A stretch of DNA of 64,000 bases from Turritopsis dohrnii (lineage: Eukaryota; Cnidaria; Hydrozoa; Anthoathecata; Oceaniidae). The stretch is taken from contig BQMF02000014.1 of the NCBI GenBank assembly GCA_027922465.2, forward strand, positions 1,178,001-1,242,000, in the 5' to 3' direction. Both the position numbers and the translations under genes were made by a program. Below, piece by piece: positions 44,105 through 55,295 of this stretch. The notes under the pieces were generated by a model, which saw only the letters and a list, made by a program, of their open reading frames with translations, was not told the DNA's origin and ran no database searches. Position 1 is the first letter of the stretch, and each line of letters starts with the position of its first letter.

Positions 44105-44266
44105 CAGTGGCGGATCTAGAGGTATGTCGAAATTTGTGTAGAGCATTAACATAATTTGTGAATTCAATTTATATTACCAATGGGATTATTTGAACGCTTT
44201 TGTTTTATGGTTAGATTGCTAACACTCTCCTACACAAATTTCGACATACCTCTAGATCCGCCACTG
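44105..44266. mobile_element. 162-bp MITE (CAGTGG family), copy 3
   Basis: Almost the same sequence as 29068-29230, with the same inverted termini. TATAA lies at 44100-44104 and 44267-44271, again a 5-bp duplication. Nested in the 42836-45500 element. Confidence 0.85.
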
Positions 44267-45506
44267 TATAATAAGATAGTATTATAGGTTAAACTTCTCA
44301 TCGCAAGTTACCATTAATACTATATGTTTTTAATTTACTATAGAGAGAAAGGGCTTTCACTCTGAGTAAGTGATAAGAAAATGGAGTTATAATATATTGA
44401 GAGTTTATACACATAAACAAAGAATAAAAATCTTATTCTTATACATAATTATACATCATAATTATGTATTGTATGATTTTATGATTTTTAAATCAAAATA
44501 TCTGCCCAAGGAAACAGAATTTCCAAAAACTAAGACTTCTGAAACAACTCAAAACATCATTTTGGATGCAGGAACACTTTAACATCTTTGGAGTTATTCT
44601 TTCATTTGACAAAAACCTATGTTATGTCTTCTTTTGAAAAAGGTAATTACATAATGTTTTAGTTTGACTTCTTGTTTCCTATGCTACATTAAATTCTGGA
44701 AAAAATGTTGTAGCTCTTATTAAAGAGGAAGCATAATTTATCTGTTGTTGTGTAGTTTTATATATAGGTTCTTGGACTTGTCACAGGGATTTCTGGAAAC
44801 ACCGTCTTTTACTATATTGTGGTTGACATTATTTAACCATGGATAATTTTTAGGGTAGGGTATACTATTTGATTTGATGAACGCCTAGTGCAGAAATCTG
44901 TTTTTATTTTGCTGCCGGATAATGATCAAGGAACTTGTCTCTAACTTTGATTTTGGTCATTTTACTATATTTCTTAACATAATTTCTTTTCTTTTCTTTC
45001 TATCTGACCATCTTGACCAGTACATAGATGAAATATGTATTTATCTGAGTGCTCCAATCTATCATGGTATAGATGATTGAAAATTTATTTATTTGATTCA
45101 TTACAAGTATGTTTTCATTTGATGGATTCTTCCTGTTCATGTACAAGCAATCAAGAAAATGAAGAAAATAACAGATGAAGTAATTTATTGGTTATTTTTA
45201 CTTAACCTCCAATCTGGCAGAAAATATTATTTTGGCCTACATAAAGTAGTTCAATACATTCCATTCATACTCAATTAGTTTTCTTTTGTTTATTTCCCTT
45301 ATTCCATTAGTGCAACAATACAGGCTTGCATTATAACACTCCTTATGTTAGGACGAATGAATTCGAGTTAATATTTTTTGCATTTCGAAAAGTATGTATT
45401 AGATTGGGCGTAAACTGGCGTAAATTTCATCGATTGCGCCCTTATGTGTGTTTGGCAAAAAACATTTGCCTAACCCTTAAAAAATCCTAGATCCGCCCCT
45501 GCATAG

Positions 45507-45984
45507 GCGCATTGATGCCACTCATATTAATGAAAACCAAACAGTTATTAGTAGAAATGCAGTTAGTTACGTATTTGTAACTTCCATTGGCACTTCCAAC
45601 TGCTACATAGACCTTTTCAGTACGTCTAAAAGGTGTGAAATTGGACGAGTTTTACAGTATTTGGTGTATATTATAAAAAATTCAGACCATATAAAACCTT
45701 TGATGCATGTAAATATACATGAAAAAGCATGTTTGCTTTCTTCACCAGCCATTCTCAGTGGTAAAACAATTTTTTGACTTTGGGATGGTCTTTTTATGTT
45801 GGGTTATGAGTCATGTGTGTTATGGTGGTACAATCCTTTGTTACAATTTATTACAAATTCCAAACAAATTTAACAGGGTCTACAACTCCACAGAGGGAAG
45901 TATTTGATGATATATTTTACTTTTAGTTCTTATCAGGGTCTTCCTAACCGTAACCATAACAGCTAGTCCTTTTTCGAAACAACA
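45507..45984. other. Gap; no gene supported
   Basis: AT-rich. The 62-codon frame at 45719-45907 lacks any domain. Confidence 0.35.
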
Positions 45985-46106
45985 ATGGATGTTGATTGTG
46001 CGTTTTCTTATGCTACCAATATTTACAATAACCAAACTAAACGTCTTCGTATCTCCCAAGTGACTGCTTCAAGACTTGGAAAAATATTTAATGTAAGGAA
46101 CTGTTA
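45985..46106 (+). pseudogene. Possible YqaJ-type nuclease N-terminal fragment
   Basis: A short frame reads TTMDVDCAFSYATNI, then KRLRISQVTASRLGKIF, before a stop. The R-x-x-R-I-[ST]-x-x-x-A-S-x-x-G-K-I pattern is that of the first helix of YqaJ-type exonucleases carried by cnidarian transposons. No continuation is seen, and a GTAAGG follows at 46093, so it might instead be an exon. Confidence 0.3.
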
Positions 46107-46166
46107 CGTCTTGTAAACACAGGCTCTTTTGACTCAACTATTTTTATGGGTCTGTTTTTACAATAG

Positions 46167-47069
46167 CTGACACCTTCCACAATATATATCGAACAATCAA
46201 ATGGGATTACAGAATTTCCGAACGAGTATGGGAAATTTGAAAGTTTCGCAAACGGAAGCGCCATTACCAGAAACAACACTTATAATGTTAAAGGTGAGCC
46301 TGAGGAGAAGTTACCGTTCGGGTAAGTGATGATTATTCAAGCAGTGGCTAATTCCGGTTTTCCAAAACAACTGAAGAACGGAAAACGCGAATAAAAGAAT
46401 TTTATTGCACTTTTTTACAAGACAAACAAGCAGTTTGAAAAGACCAATGGAATCTGGAAAAATTTTTTCGGTCAGGGTCACCCTTGCACGATATGATGGA
46501 ACGAAAGTTTGTAAGTATTTCTTCATAGATTCAGTCAATTCTGTATAATTTGAACTCTCGTAAGTTTCACTTATCAAACCCAAATCATGTGATCCCTTCA
46601 AAATTTCCTCACAAGCTATAATACAGTTGAACCCCAGGTTCACTTATGGTTTCTGAAAAGTGTCTACTATAACGAGGTGTTTGTTATTTAGCATATCAGG
46701 CTTTTTCAAGGAAACAATCATCAGAAGATACTTGCAAAAAAAGAATATTGGCATAAGATGTCTTCTAGTAACAAAACAAACGCCTCTGGCTACGAACTTT
46801 AACACTTCACGCAAGTGTCTAAACATTATGGCGTTTTTTCGCTGCAGCACTCCTAATTATGAAAACACTGATTAGGTAACACAGTAGAACAAATACGTAT
46901 TTCATGTTTTCGTTTTAAGATGATACAAGTAAAACCTTGTGCTTCAATATAAACGAAAGTACTGCAAATATGATCGATATAACTCTACAAGCAAGAAAAG
47001 GATTTGGGAAAAACAATTTGGTGTTGGTTCAAGATGGTCGTAGAATTGAAGATAACACAACAACAAGTG
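46167..47069 (+). CDS. Unrecognised gene, two internal exons
   Basis: Exon a (46167-46293) follows a TTTTTACAATAG acceptor. It reads LTPSTIYIEQSNGITEFP, then ANGSAITRNNTYNVK, and ends at AAAG|GTGAGC, a strong donor. Exon b (46920-47069) follows CGTTTTAAG. It reads CFNINESTANMIDITLQ and LVLVQDGRRIEDNTTTSG, and ends at AGTG|GTATGT. Exon a ends with one base of a codon and exon b supplies the other two (GAT), so they join in frame. Exon b is itself phase 1-1, as in extracellular modules. Three N-x-S/T sites and beta-strand-like composition suggest a secreted or cell-surface domain. First and last exons are not found. I do not recognise the family. A second donor (GG|GTAAGT at 46319) would give an alternative exon a. 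Confidence 0.45.
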
Positions 47070-47458
47070 GTATGTTTATAATACGCAAGGAAACTTTACA
47101 AATTGAAAGTGCCTTTAGTCGTAAGTTCAGAATGCTAGAGCATCGTGTTGTCAATAGACCTATCCCCAATGTCTATATTTAATTGTTTCATTAGTTACAA
47201 TTGCTACCTAGTAATATTCAGTTAATGATTTCATTTCGTAAAGAAGAGACTATGTTTCTTCTCTTAGTCATAACGCAAAATTTAGGAAAGGTCCATTTTA
47301 AAGAGAAGACATGATAGGTGTTGGTATTATAGCTTATATAGATTCGTTTAAAGTTATAAATGTCTTAACAGTTGACATCAGGAAATTCGTAAGATAAAAA
47401 TCAGGTTCAAAATTATTACAATTTTTCAGTCATATTTATTAATTTGGACAAAGTATAA
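47070..47458. other. Gap; probably intron
   Basis: Follows the exon b donor. A second GTAAGT lies at about 47119 in the same frame (KETLQIESAFS), so exon b might extend to there. Confidence 0.35.
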
Positions 47459-47534
47459 GCAAGATGCCCTTACGGGGAAACAGATTTCTGCAAAAATCAG
47501 CAGATATATGAAAGATAAAAGACTATAGTCACAT

Positions 47535-48114
47535 CCCAGCGGGCACAAAGACGTCTTTCCAAGACGTCCCTAAGACGTCGCAAACATCTTCACTGAGACG
47601 TCTCGATGATATCCCAATGACATCGTTACGACGTCGCAGGATTATGAAATTTACTCTTTCAAAAACTATGATAGGCCACAGGCGGACTCGATCTCAGAAA
47701 CTCGCAACCGTTATGTCACCACTGCTTGTTGTCAAGACGTTTAAAAACATTTACAATAAATCATTCTATACAGACTGATTGCTTTTGAAAGTTTATAATT
47801 GTTTCGAAGATCGTTATTCTGCATAGAGACGTCCCAAAAACGTAAAATCATCTCTAATAAACAGAATCAATAAACAGAATTCGATACGAATTTAAATTTT
47901 ATATAAGCATGTTAGTGTTACTCGATATATAATGTTTAATGACTGCAGAATGAAATTTGAAAATTTTTATCAGGTCACAATTTGATTGTAAAAAGATCCC
48001 AATTGCGACGTCCTGTTTTCAGACACCCCTACGGCGTCGCTAAATGATCTGAAAAGCAAACGACCATTTAACGATTAAAATGAGACGTCTCAAAGACGTC
48101 TTGTACCCGCTGGG
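47535..48114. mobile_element. 580-bp TIR element (CCCAGCGGG) in unit B
   Basis: Inverted termini CCCAGCGGGYACAAGACGTC-like (left CCCAGCGGGCACAAAGACG, right in inverse CCCAGCGGGTACAAGACG) with repeated GACGTC motifs subterminally. The flanking sequence ...GTCACAT and ATTCTTGAAAC matches the uninterrupted GTGACATTCTTGAAA in unit D (52810-52825), so AT is the likely duplicated dinucleotide and the empty site is known. Confidence 0.75.
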
Positions 48115-48493
48115 ATTCTTGAAACTTGAATGATTGAACAAAACAACATTACATTCTGCTCAGCGTATACTTCACATAACAGGTGGGGTTTGTAACACAC
48201 AAAGTGGAGTTTTGTTATTGAAAGCTAAATGTGTTCAAACAGCTGTACTACCAGTGATAATTTTCATGAAAAAAAAATTTGAAATGATTACCATATGACT
48301 CTTTGGAATGTTTGAATGAGAGTAGGAAATGTAAAAAGTACTGTTATTTAGTTACATAAACAATACACAAATTACGTAAAAGAAGCATGATGACATAATT
48401 TACTCTAACACGATAGAAGAAAAGTTTATAAAAATTCTTTAATAAGAATTTCGAAAAAAAAGGCTGCATGATTTTACAGCATAACTTTATGTA

Positions 48494-48718
48494 CAGCGTG
48501 TTTCATAATATTGGAAACGGAAATTTTAAAGCTGTTTCTTTAAATGAATATACCGACTTTCAAAATGATTTTTACATCAATGGAAAGCCAATTTCAAGTT
48601 CTTTCGATGAGTATATTTTTGTGAAAAATGAGAAAATGGTTTTGGAAAAAATAAGAAAAATGTCATTTAAAAAAAAACTGCTTTAAAATTTCCATTTACA
48701 ATATTATGAAACACACTG
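48494..48718. mobile_element. 225-bp mariner-type MITE
   Basis: Left CAGCGTGTTTCATAATATTG and right complement of CAGTGTGTTTCATAATATTG. TA at 48492-48493 and 48719-48720. Inserted in repeat unit B. A 72-codon frame overlaps it but has no transposase motif. Confidence 0.75.
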
Positions 48719-48955
48719 TACATTTGTGATTACATATGCACGCATTGCAAAAGTGTAACTTCATTGCATGTATACACCGCCAAAGAACTTAATTAAATGC
48801 GAGGATACAAAAAACGATTAAGTTCACATTGATCTTTTCTGATATCAAAGTGATTCCGTAGGAAACATTTGAAACAATCTCCTTAATTACGAACAAAATT
48901 CACAGTTTTGAAAATACAAAAGGTAATCAAGGATCATGATCATTAACAGTTTATA

Positions 48956-49841
48956 CAGTGTGTCCACCAGAAAGTGGGCACCTAAATTTCAATAAGCATA
49001 TCTTTTGTTTTTCGTGCTTGTTTTTTTCAATTTTTATATTAACAGAAAGAAAATTTTTTGGTCTTTCTAAATATATGACCTTTTTTTATAAAAAAAACAA
49101 TTTTTCGGGAAATATAATCGATTTTGCCATGAAACCATGACATTAAATCAATAAAGATCAATTAACGCTTGCTTGAATAGGTGTTAACGACTCGAGTTGC
49201 ATGGGAAATCATAAAAAGCTAAAACATTGTAATAAAGCTGTGTTTATATAAGAAAAACTTCACGTTTTTACAAGCTTGAAAGATGAAAGTTTCATTTCTA
49301 AAACTCTTTTACAAAGATTTAAAAACTTTGAATCGTGCTTTTTGATGGTGGATTTTTATCCAGAAACTGTTGTCGAAAAGCCTGACTAACAACTACATAA
49401 CTTTTTGTCTCATGAAACGTTCTTCTTATGATTGAATGAATTTCATAAAAAGTTTGTTTTCTCGTTTATAAAGATTTTGGCAATGCGTTGGGAATATGAA
49501 ATTATTAAATCATAATAAAAAAATTGAAGGTACGTTTACACAACGAAAAAAAGTTTTTGCCTTTTTAAAACATTTCGTGACAAAATTAGCACAACACCAC
49601 CAACAGCGGTTAATTGCTCGTTAAAAGTCTGTTTCATTGATCGTTACAAAATTAATAACCGTATCGAAACAAAAAATACTTAATATTCTCTAAAATAAAA
49701 ATTTTTATAAATAACAACTTATATTTTTGGAAAGCTCAAAAAATCCTCTTTCCAACGGTATAAAAACCGCATTGTATTGTTGAAAATTCGAAAAATTATT
49801 TGTGTTTTAAACAAAGTGCCCACTTTCTGGTGAACACACTG
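48956..49841. mobile_element. 886-bp mariner-type non-autonomous element
   Basis: Inverted termini CAGTGTGTCCACCAGAAAG and complement (one indel). TA at 48954-48955 and 49842-49843. Repeat copy A (36505-36525) supplies the uninterrupted site, confirming a clean TA insertion. No transposase frame. Confidence 0.8.
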
Positions 49842-50427
49842 TACATGTAATGCTCTATAAATTTATACCAAAACTTACGAGAATTTTGTATTTTGTGACA
49901 AAATGTACAGTATTTTGAATTTACAGACAGTTAGAACCTTTCAAATTCCTATCGTGATTAGGAAGGCCATTCTTAATTAAAGACATTGGCAGTATAACTT
50001 AGCTAGAAGGGAAACATCAAAGAAAAGAAGAGAAACAGTTAATGTTGGAACTGAGGAGGAAACTGAACTGTACTGTACGAATCCAGAGCTTAAAAAGTAT
50101 TATAGCCCACACGTGAAACAAACGAAAATCTTTTGTATATAGAAAAGCTTAAACATTTAGACATTTTATCTCCAAAATAAACACATACATTTTTCTACTG
50201 TTTACAAAGCATTGAAAACTTCTTAATTCCAAACTTTTTAGTTATAAAAGAATGATCACAGTAAAATTATTATTGCAAGATTATTTTAAATTTTTTATTA
50301 GATTATATTTTATTAGATTATATTAGATTGTTTTTTATAGATTATTTTAAATTTTAAATTTTTTAAGTTTCTAATATAGATTTTCCCTTTAATGTTCAGT
50401 TTTGGATATGTATATCTTCTTTTGAAT

Positions 50428-51370
50428 TCATTGCCCCCGCAGCGAGCGTAAGCGAGCGAGGAGGCATAGTAGTTTCACGAGATAGGCAAAAGTCAGTTTC
50501 CGATTTTGTTCATCATCATCTTCTAACTTTCGTGTTGACGTTACACGGTGGTATACAATTATTAGCTGACTTTGCTTTTTTCCCGTTTAAAAGTATGGTA
50601 CTGTAAGTGGGAAACAGAATTTTTTTTCGTATCTCTTTTCTAATTTACAATTATATTATAATTCGTATGCTAAAATTAATTAAACATTTTTTATATTACT
50701 TTTGCGTTGTTTTAGTGAAGTGAACAACAAGGATTTTGAAATTTTGCCAACAATACATTTTATGTTTGTATATGTTTTAGCTCTAAATCTTTTATTTAAT
50801 AAATTTTATTCAATGCACTGATTTTTGGTGGATCTTGCCATTTTAATTGGATTTTATGCAAGAAAGCCATATTACAAATTCTTGTTTTTCTTCTTTAACT
50901 GTCCTCCACTAGTGATCATGATCAATAAAAAACCTTTTTATATTTTTTTTCTTGCTATTTTATGTAAACGTTGGCTATTTTTTGTTTTGAATTAAAGTTT
51001 GAAACGCAAATTTCTAATGGATTTTTCGCTTTAATTTTTTTTTGAAAGCGTTTTTTTTTTCTTTTGGCTCTTACATAATTTCTTTAACAAATCTTTCTTA
51101 CTTTGATTATAAAATACGTGTTCATGTTTCAGTTCACACATTTCTTTTGTTTGTAGCAAATACTTTCTGATATTACTTGTTAAGCCTTATTTACACTTTT
51201 TGAAAGGCATATTAGCATCAGTGTGACATAGGCCTAAGAGATCACAAAAAGTAACAAAGTTTTGTTTGTTTTTGTTTACGTTGTATAGGCTTGCAATGTA
51301 TAGCTTGCTGTGTGTACAAATTAAAAAGCTTGAGCGCGGGGGCATTTTTAGCTAAAGCTACATGCTAGTT
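50428..51370 (+). mobile_element. Helitron-like non-autonomous element, copy 3 (full length?)
   Basis: Begins TCATTGCCCCCGCAGCGAGC and ends GCGCGGGGGCATTTTTAGC, then the hairpin, then ATGCTAG followed by T. It is the only copy with a plausible 5' end (TC start). The 5' and 3' ends share an inverted TGCCCCCGC/GCGGGGGCA box. Inserted in repeat unit B. No Rep/helicase is encoded. Confidence 0.5.
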
Positions 51371-53560
51371 TTAAAAAATGTAAATAGCTTCTTCAGCTAA
51401 CATGCATGATACGCAAAAGTTTCATGCAAACGCACGCACGAAATTACAAAAAACCCCTAGGTTTAGACAGTAAGAAAAGAAAAAGAACAAGATGCCCTAC
51501 CGGGCAAAAGGATTTCCGCAAGCTTTGCTGCTGAAAATGCCACAAAAATGCAACACTAGCACACTAGTTCTACAAAACTAAGACAGTCACATCATTCAGC
51601 TCGAGAAGCATCAGCATTAAATAAACAAAAATATTAATGCGACTGACAATGTTCGTCAAGAAAGTCAGCCTACCATAACATAAAAAAGGGGCTTTTCTTT
51701 ATGCTATCGCGGAGATCATTTATGAAGATCTGTTTTTTTTGTACGAATAAGCTGAATGATTGTTACTGGATATTTGCCACCCACGTACTCCAAAAATGTA
51801 CATCGACACAATACGAAACTTTAATTTAACCACATTAAATATAACGAATCCTATAAAAAGATTGTGTATACTGGCGGTAACCAACATATCGTTTGGGCAG
51901 CACAAACTAATATATAAAGTTTCTATATTGATCTCCTCAGAATGAAAAATATAAATATCACAATAATAATTACTTAGAAATTAAAGCTCATATCTAATGT
52001 AAAAGTTAAAAAAAATACAACATACGTAGGGAGAAAAGAGATAAGCTGATATAGCCAGAATACATCCAAAAATTGCTACTAAATATAGTATAAATAGCTG
52101 TATAAAGTGCATATGTTGGTGATGTTGGGGAGGAGCTGAAAGGAAGCTAAGCTGAGCTTTAAAAATCCAAAAGCTTCTAAAAATTGACTTCAAACATGCA
52201 TACACATACAAAATACACGAAGGTCTTTCATATTTAAAAAGGCTTGGAGCAAAAATAAAACAAGAAATACCTTTTCTTCCACACACCATGTATTGGCACT
52301 GTTTTCATATTTTAAACTTCAAGAAAACTTCTTTCAAAAAACAGAATAACCACACTGTAATTTAATTTTGTGAACATGATAAGTTCCCAACAGTAATGCA
52401 ATTCTTTATATAAAATTATAAGCTGTATTAACTTCTTTTAAAGCCATATTTCCATCAAAGAAACTTTTAGCAAACTACACACGTTCTTTCGCTGCCATTT
52501 TAAAACGTTTTGTGGACGATCACATGGCATGGCGAAAATCAGCCAATAAACTATCGCTATTGAAGTTAAGGTGGCTATATTAGCACCCTTTCGTAGAAAT
52601 CGGGCATTATGCACCAATCACGATTGAGACGGCTTTTTTATGAACCAATGAAATTGGAGAAACAAATATGACTAGGTTTGGACAGTAAGATGAAAAAAAA
52701 AAACAAAGACGATCGTAAAGTATTTCTTGCTTACGCAGAAATCCAACAAGATGCTCTTGCAGGCATATGGATTTCTGCGAAACCAGCAGAAGGAATAATG
52801 GAAGACTAGTGACATTCTTGAAATTTGAAGATTGATTGACTTCTACAATACAACATTACATTTTTGATCACACACTCCCTAGGAATCCATGAAAGCGTAA
52901 CTGCGATATATACTACAGATCAAAAATAGATAAAACAAAAATAGAACTACAATAGTTAGTCCGCTAGAAAGTTTGTCAGCTTTTGTTCATTTCCAGATAT
53001 AATGGCAATTTACCTTTTAAAAAGTGTCAATAGGGCTTAACTAAAAACAACAGAAGCTTTTACATACAAAGAAAAGAAATACGCATAAGGTGCAAATCGT
53101 AACCATGGATACACATTTCACATGACAGTTTTTTTTAATCTAGCTACTAAGCATTTAAAATGTATAGCTTTTAAAAAGTTTATGAACGACTTCGATAAAT
53201 TCTCCTAACTGCAAAAGAGCTTCGAAGCACAAGATGTTACCAACAGCGAACATTTAAAATCATAAGTTTATTACAAGCGATGGTTTGAGTTTGGTGGAAC
53301 TGGAGTTCTCGGTTGTGTTTTTAGTAGGAGAAATGTCTGGTTTTTTTCGTGAATCAGTGGCAAAACACTAAAATACTTACATAAAGAATGTTTTGGTAGT
53401 TTTCATGTAAAGGCACACACGAATTTTCAAAAAACCGCTAGGTTTGGACAGCAGGAAAAAAAAACCAAAGCCAGTTTTAATGTATTTCTTGCTTTCGCAG
53501 AAATCCAAAAATTAAAGCGGTTTAAATAGATTTCTTGCTTGCGCAGAAATCTGACAACAC

Positions 53561-54415
53561 TTTACGCCAAATTCAAATGGGTTTTTGAATTGCTTAAATT
53601 TTCTTTATATGGTGTACATACAGTATGTATCGAAAAATTAGTACTATTAGCCGCGAAGGCGGCATCGCTCGCCGCCCATGTTCAGCCTGCGTCGTGACAC
53701 CCAAAGAGTTCACAAAAATAAAATTAAGAAAAAATTTTAATGATGTCATAGAGCCCTTGTCCCCAAAAATATTGCCCAAATTTTTACTGCTTTTAGTTTA
53801 GGAAACAATGTGTTGAGAAAATGTTTAAAATAATTGCAACTTTTCACAGAAGTTGTACACTCAGGTAAAAAAAGCCAATAAGATAGTAAACCTGAATCTA
53901 TTTTTCTAGTATCCGAGGTAAATTATTTTTTACAGGCTCACTCCATCCAGGAGCTGAACCACATAAAGGCACATAAATAACTTTGCCCTATAGGAACCAA
54001 ACATCAAAATAATAAAACCGTAAGTGGTAAGATCTTTAAGAAATTAACGAGGGTAGCAAAACCTTATATCCACTATAACTTATCTGGAAAAATATTTTCA
54101 GAAAAAAATTAAATATTTGGATATGTCTCAAAAAAAGCTTTCTCCAGATATAAGAATTGCAAAAAACAAAAAATTTGCGTTCGGAAATCTTTTACCAACT
54201 TTTTTTATACACACTGTACAACAACTTGATAGTGCTAATTTTAACTATATTGAAGATTAGTTCCAGTAAACATTTTTTATCTCGTGCATATATTTTATGT
54301 CGAAATCATGTTCATGTCATGAGGATCTTGTTTCAGTTAATTCTAATATATCAATGAGAAGGTTGTTCCAATTCTGTCCAAATAAACGGCTTCTAGATTT
54401 CCTATTCTTTTTCAG
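53561..54415. other. Gap upstream of the RING gene
   Basis: Carries the dispersed CG-rich block at 53650-53712. The first exon(s) of the RING gene should lie here or further upstream, but none could be picked out. Confidence 0.35.
53650..53712. repeat. Dispersed CG-rich repeat block, second copy
   Basis: Similar to 7700-7772 (shared CGCCYATRTTCAGCCTRCG and GTCATCC/GACACCC-CAAAG). CG-rich against an AT-rich background. Confidence 0.5.
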
Positions 54416-55295
54416 GGTTTTCATTTTGGCAAACTTCCTTTCAAAGAATCTTTGCCGTTCCTAAGTCAGATTTGGAAACAGCAGCAAATGCATCTCAAAA
54501 CAGATCTTCATCAGATAATGGTAAGTTGCAATAAATTACACATGTTTCCATAAAAGAACAGGCTGGGATAAATCGATTTTACAGTGACTTTTGTAAGAAG
54601 CATTTTATGTTCACTTCCAGTTTTGCTGAAAGGGTCAGTTTAGACGTTTTAGGTGACAGCTGAACAATTAGTTCCTTAACATTTGCTAATTTCTCTTCCT
54701 TAAACTGAATAAACATCAAAGTTCTTAGTTGTAGTCATATCTTGCAAATTACTCAACTTTATTATTCCTATTCTTTCTTCCTATACATATTGGATGATTT
54801 TCTTAAATACAAAGTGGCAGTAACCTTCACTTTTCAATTGAAAAACGAATAAACTTCTATTCGTACCATTAGTTGATGATTAAGTATATATTGCAGTAAA
54901 ACAAAACATAAGAAATTTACCGAAAACCTTTTTAAAACAAAGTCTCCTGTCCATTAATCGAACAAACCAGCATGTTACGTTCGATTGAAGGACAAATTCT
55001 AGTTTTAGTTCAATCAATATCGGAACGAATTTAACTCTATTCACGTTACATTGTAGATTCAACTGGCGGAGAACTACAAATAAAAACAAAAGAATTGATG
55101 AAATGTTTGATATGCTTAAAAGTTGCCAGCAGCCCAGTCCAGATAGGGATTTGCTGCAATCAAATACTTGGATGTTATTCATGTGTGCAAGGGTGGAAGG
55201 CTACAAATGCTACGTGTCCGCATTGCAGAGCCCCAAATATGGGAAGAAATGTCAAAAGCTTTCGAATTTTTGATAACATTTTGAATCTGTTGTAA
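54416..55295 (+). CDS. RING-type zinc-finger protein, last two exons
   Basis: Exon a (54416-54520) follows TTTTTCAG, reads FSFWQTSFQRIFAVPKSDL and NASQNRSSSDN, and ends at AATG|GTAAGT. Exon b (55057-55295) follows TTGTAG. The split codon joins as GAT. Exon b reads DSTGGELQIKTKELMKC and then a compact RING-like domain with Cys pairs CLIC, ICC, GCYSC and CPHCR, and ends in a short tail (IFDNILNLL) and stop. Spacing suggests a C-rich RING variant (CC and C in place of a His), as in a group of short cnidarian RING proteins. This group is multicopy in cnidarians and may be transposon-linked. Role would be E3 ubiquitin ligase, by family only. Upstream exons are not found. Confidence 0.65.

Larger units (their letters stand above)
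42836..45500. mobile_element. 2.67-kb non-autonomous TIR element (CAGGGGCGGATC)
   Basis: Termini CAGGGGCGGATCYAGG are inverted, and a subterminal GGGTTAGGCAAATG occurs at both ends. CATAGG lies at 42830-42835 and 45501-45506, a 6-bp duplication. No transposase frame remains. The termini are related to the 160-bp CAGTGGCGGATC MITEs, one of which (44105-44266) is inserted inside. A 54-bp tandem repeat lies at 43157-43320. Confidence 0.75.
47459..53505 (-). repeat. Head-to-tail run of the hairpin-ended repeat family (copies B, C, D)
   Basis: Each unit begins AAGATGCYCTTRCGGGCA-like plus RGATTTCYGC, a double hairpin, and ends CCGCTAGGTTTGGACAGY, then an A-rich run, then GTATTTCTTGCTTWCGCAGAAATCC. 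Unit B spans 47459-51486 (including four insertions), C 51487-52744, D 52745-53505, and a further terminal fragment runs to about 53560. Junctions B-C and C-D are direct end-to-start joins. All are reverse complements of copy A at 34886-37268. The units differ in length by internal deletion. Non-coding. Confidence 0.6.

Noticed and set aside
46626..46875. Pogo/Tigger-type element from CAGTTGAACCCC at 46626
   Set aside because: The start looks like a Tigger terminus, but the candidate right end is in direct, not inverted, orientation (CAGTAGAAC), and no duplication is seen.
48468..48686. 72-codon protein
   Set aside because: Covers most of a mariner-type MITE and its left inverted repeat. No transposase motif.
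47459..53505. Helitron identity for the hairpin-ended repeats
   Set aside because: The hairpins are Helitron-like, but the last bases (CTTG or AATCC) do not match CTRR and no TC start is found.
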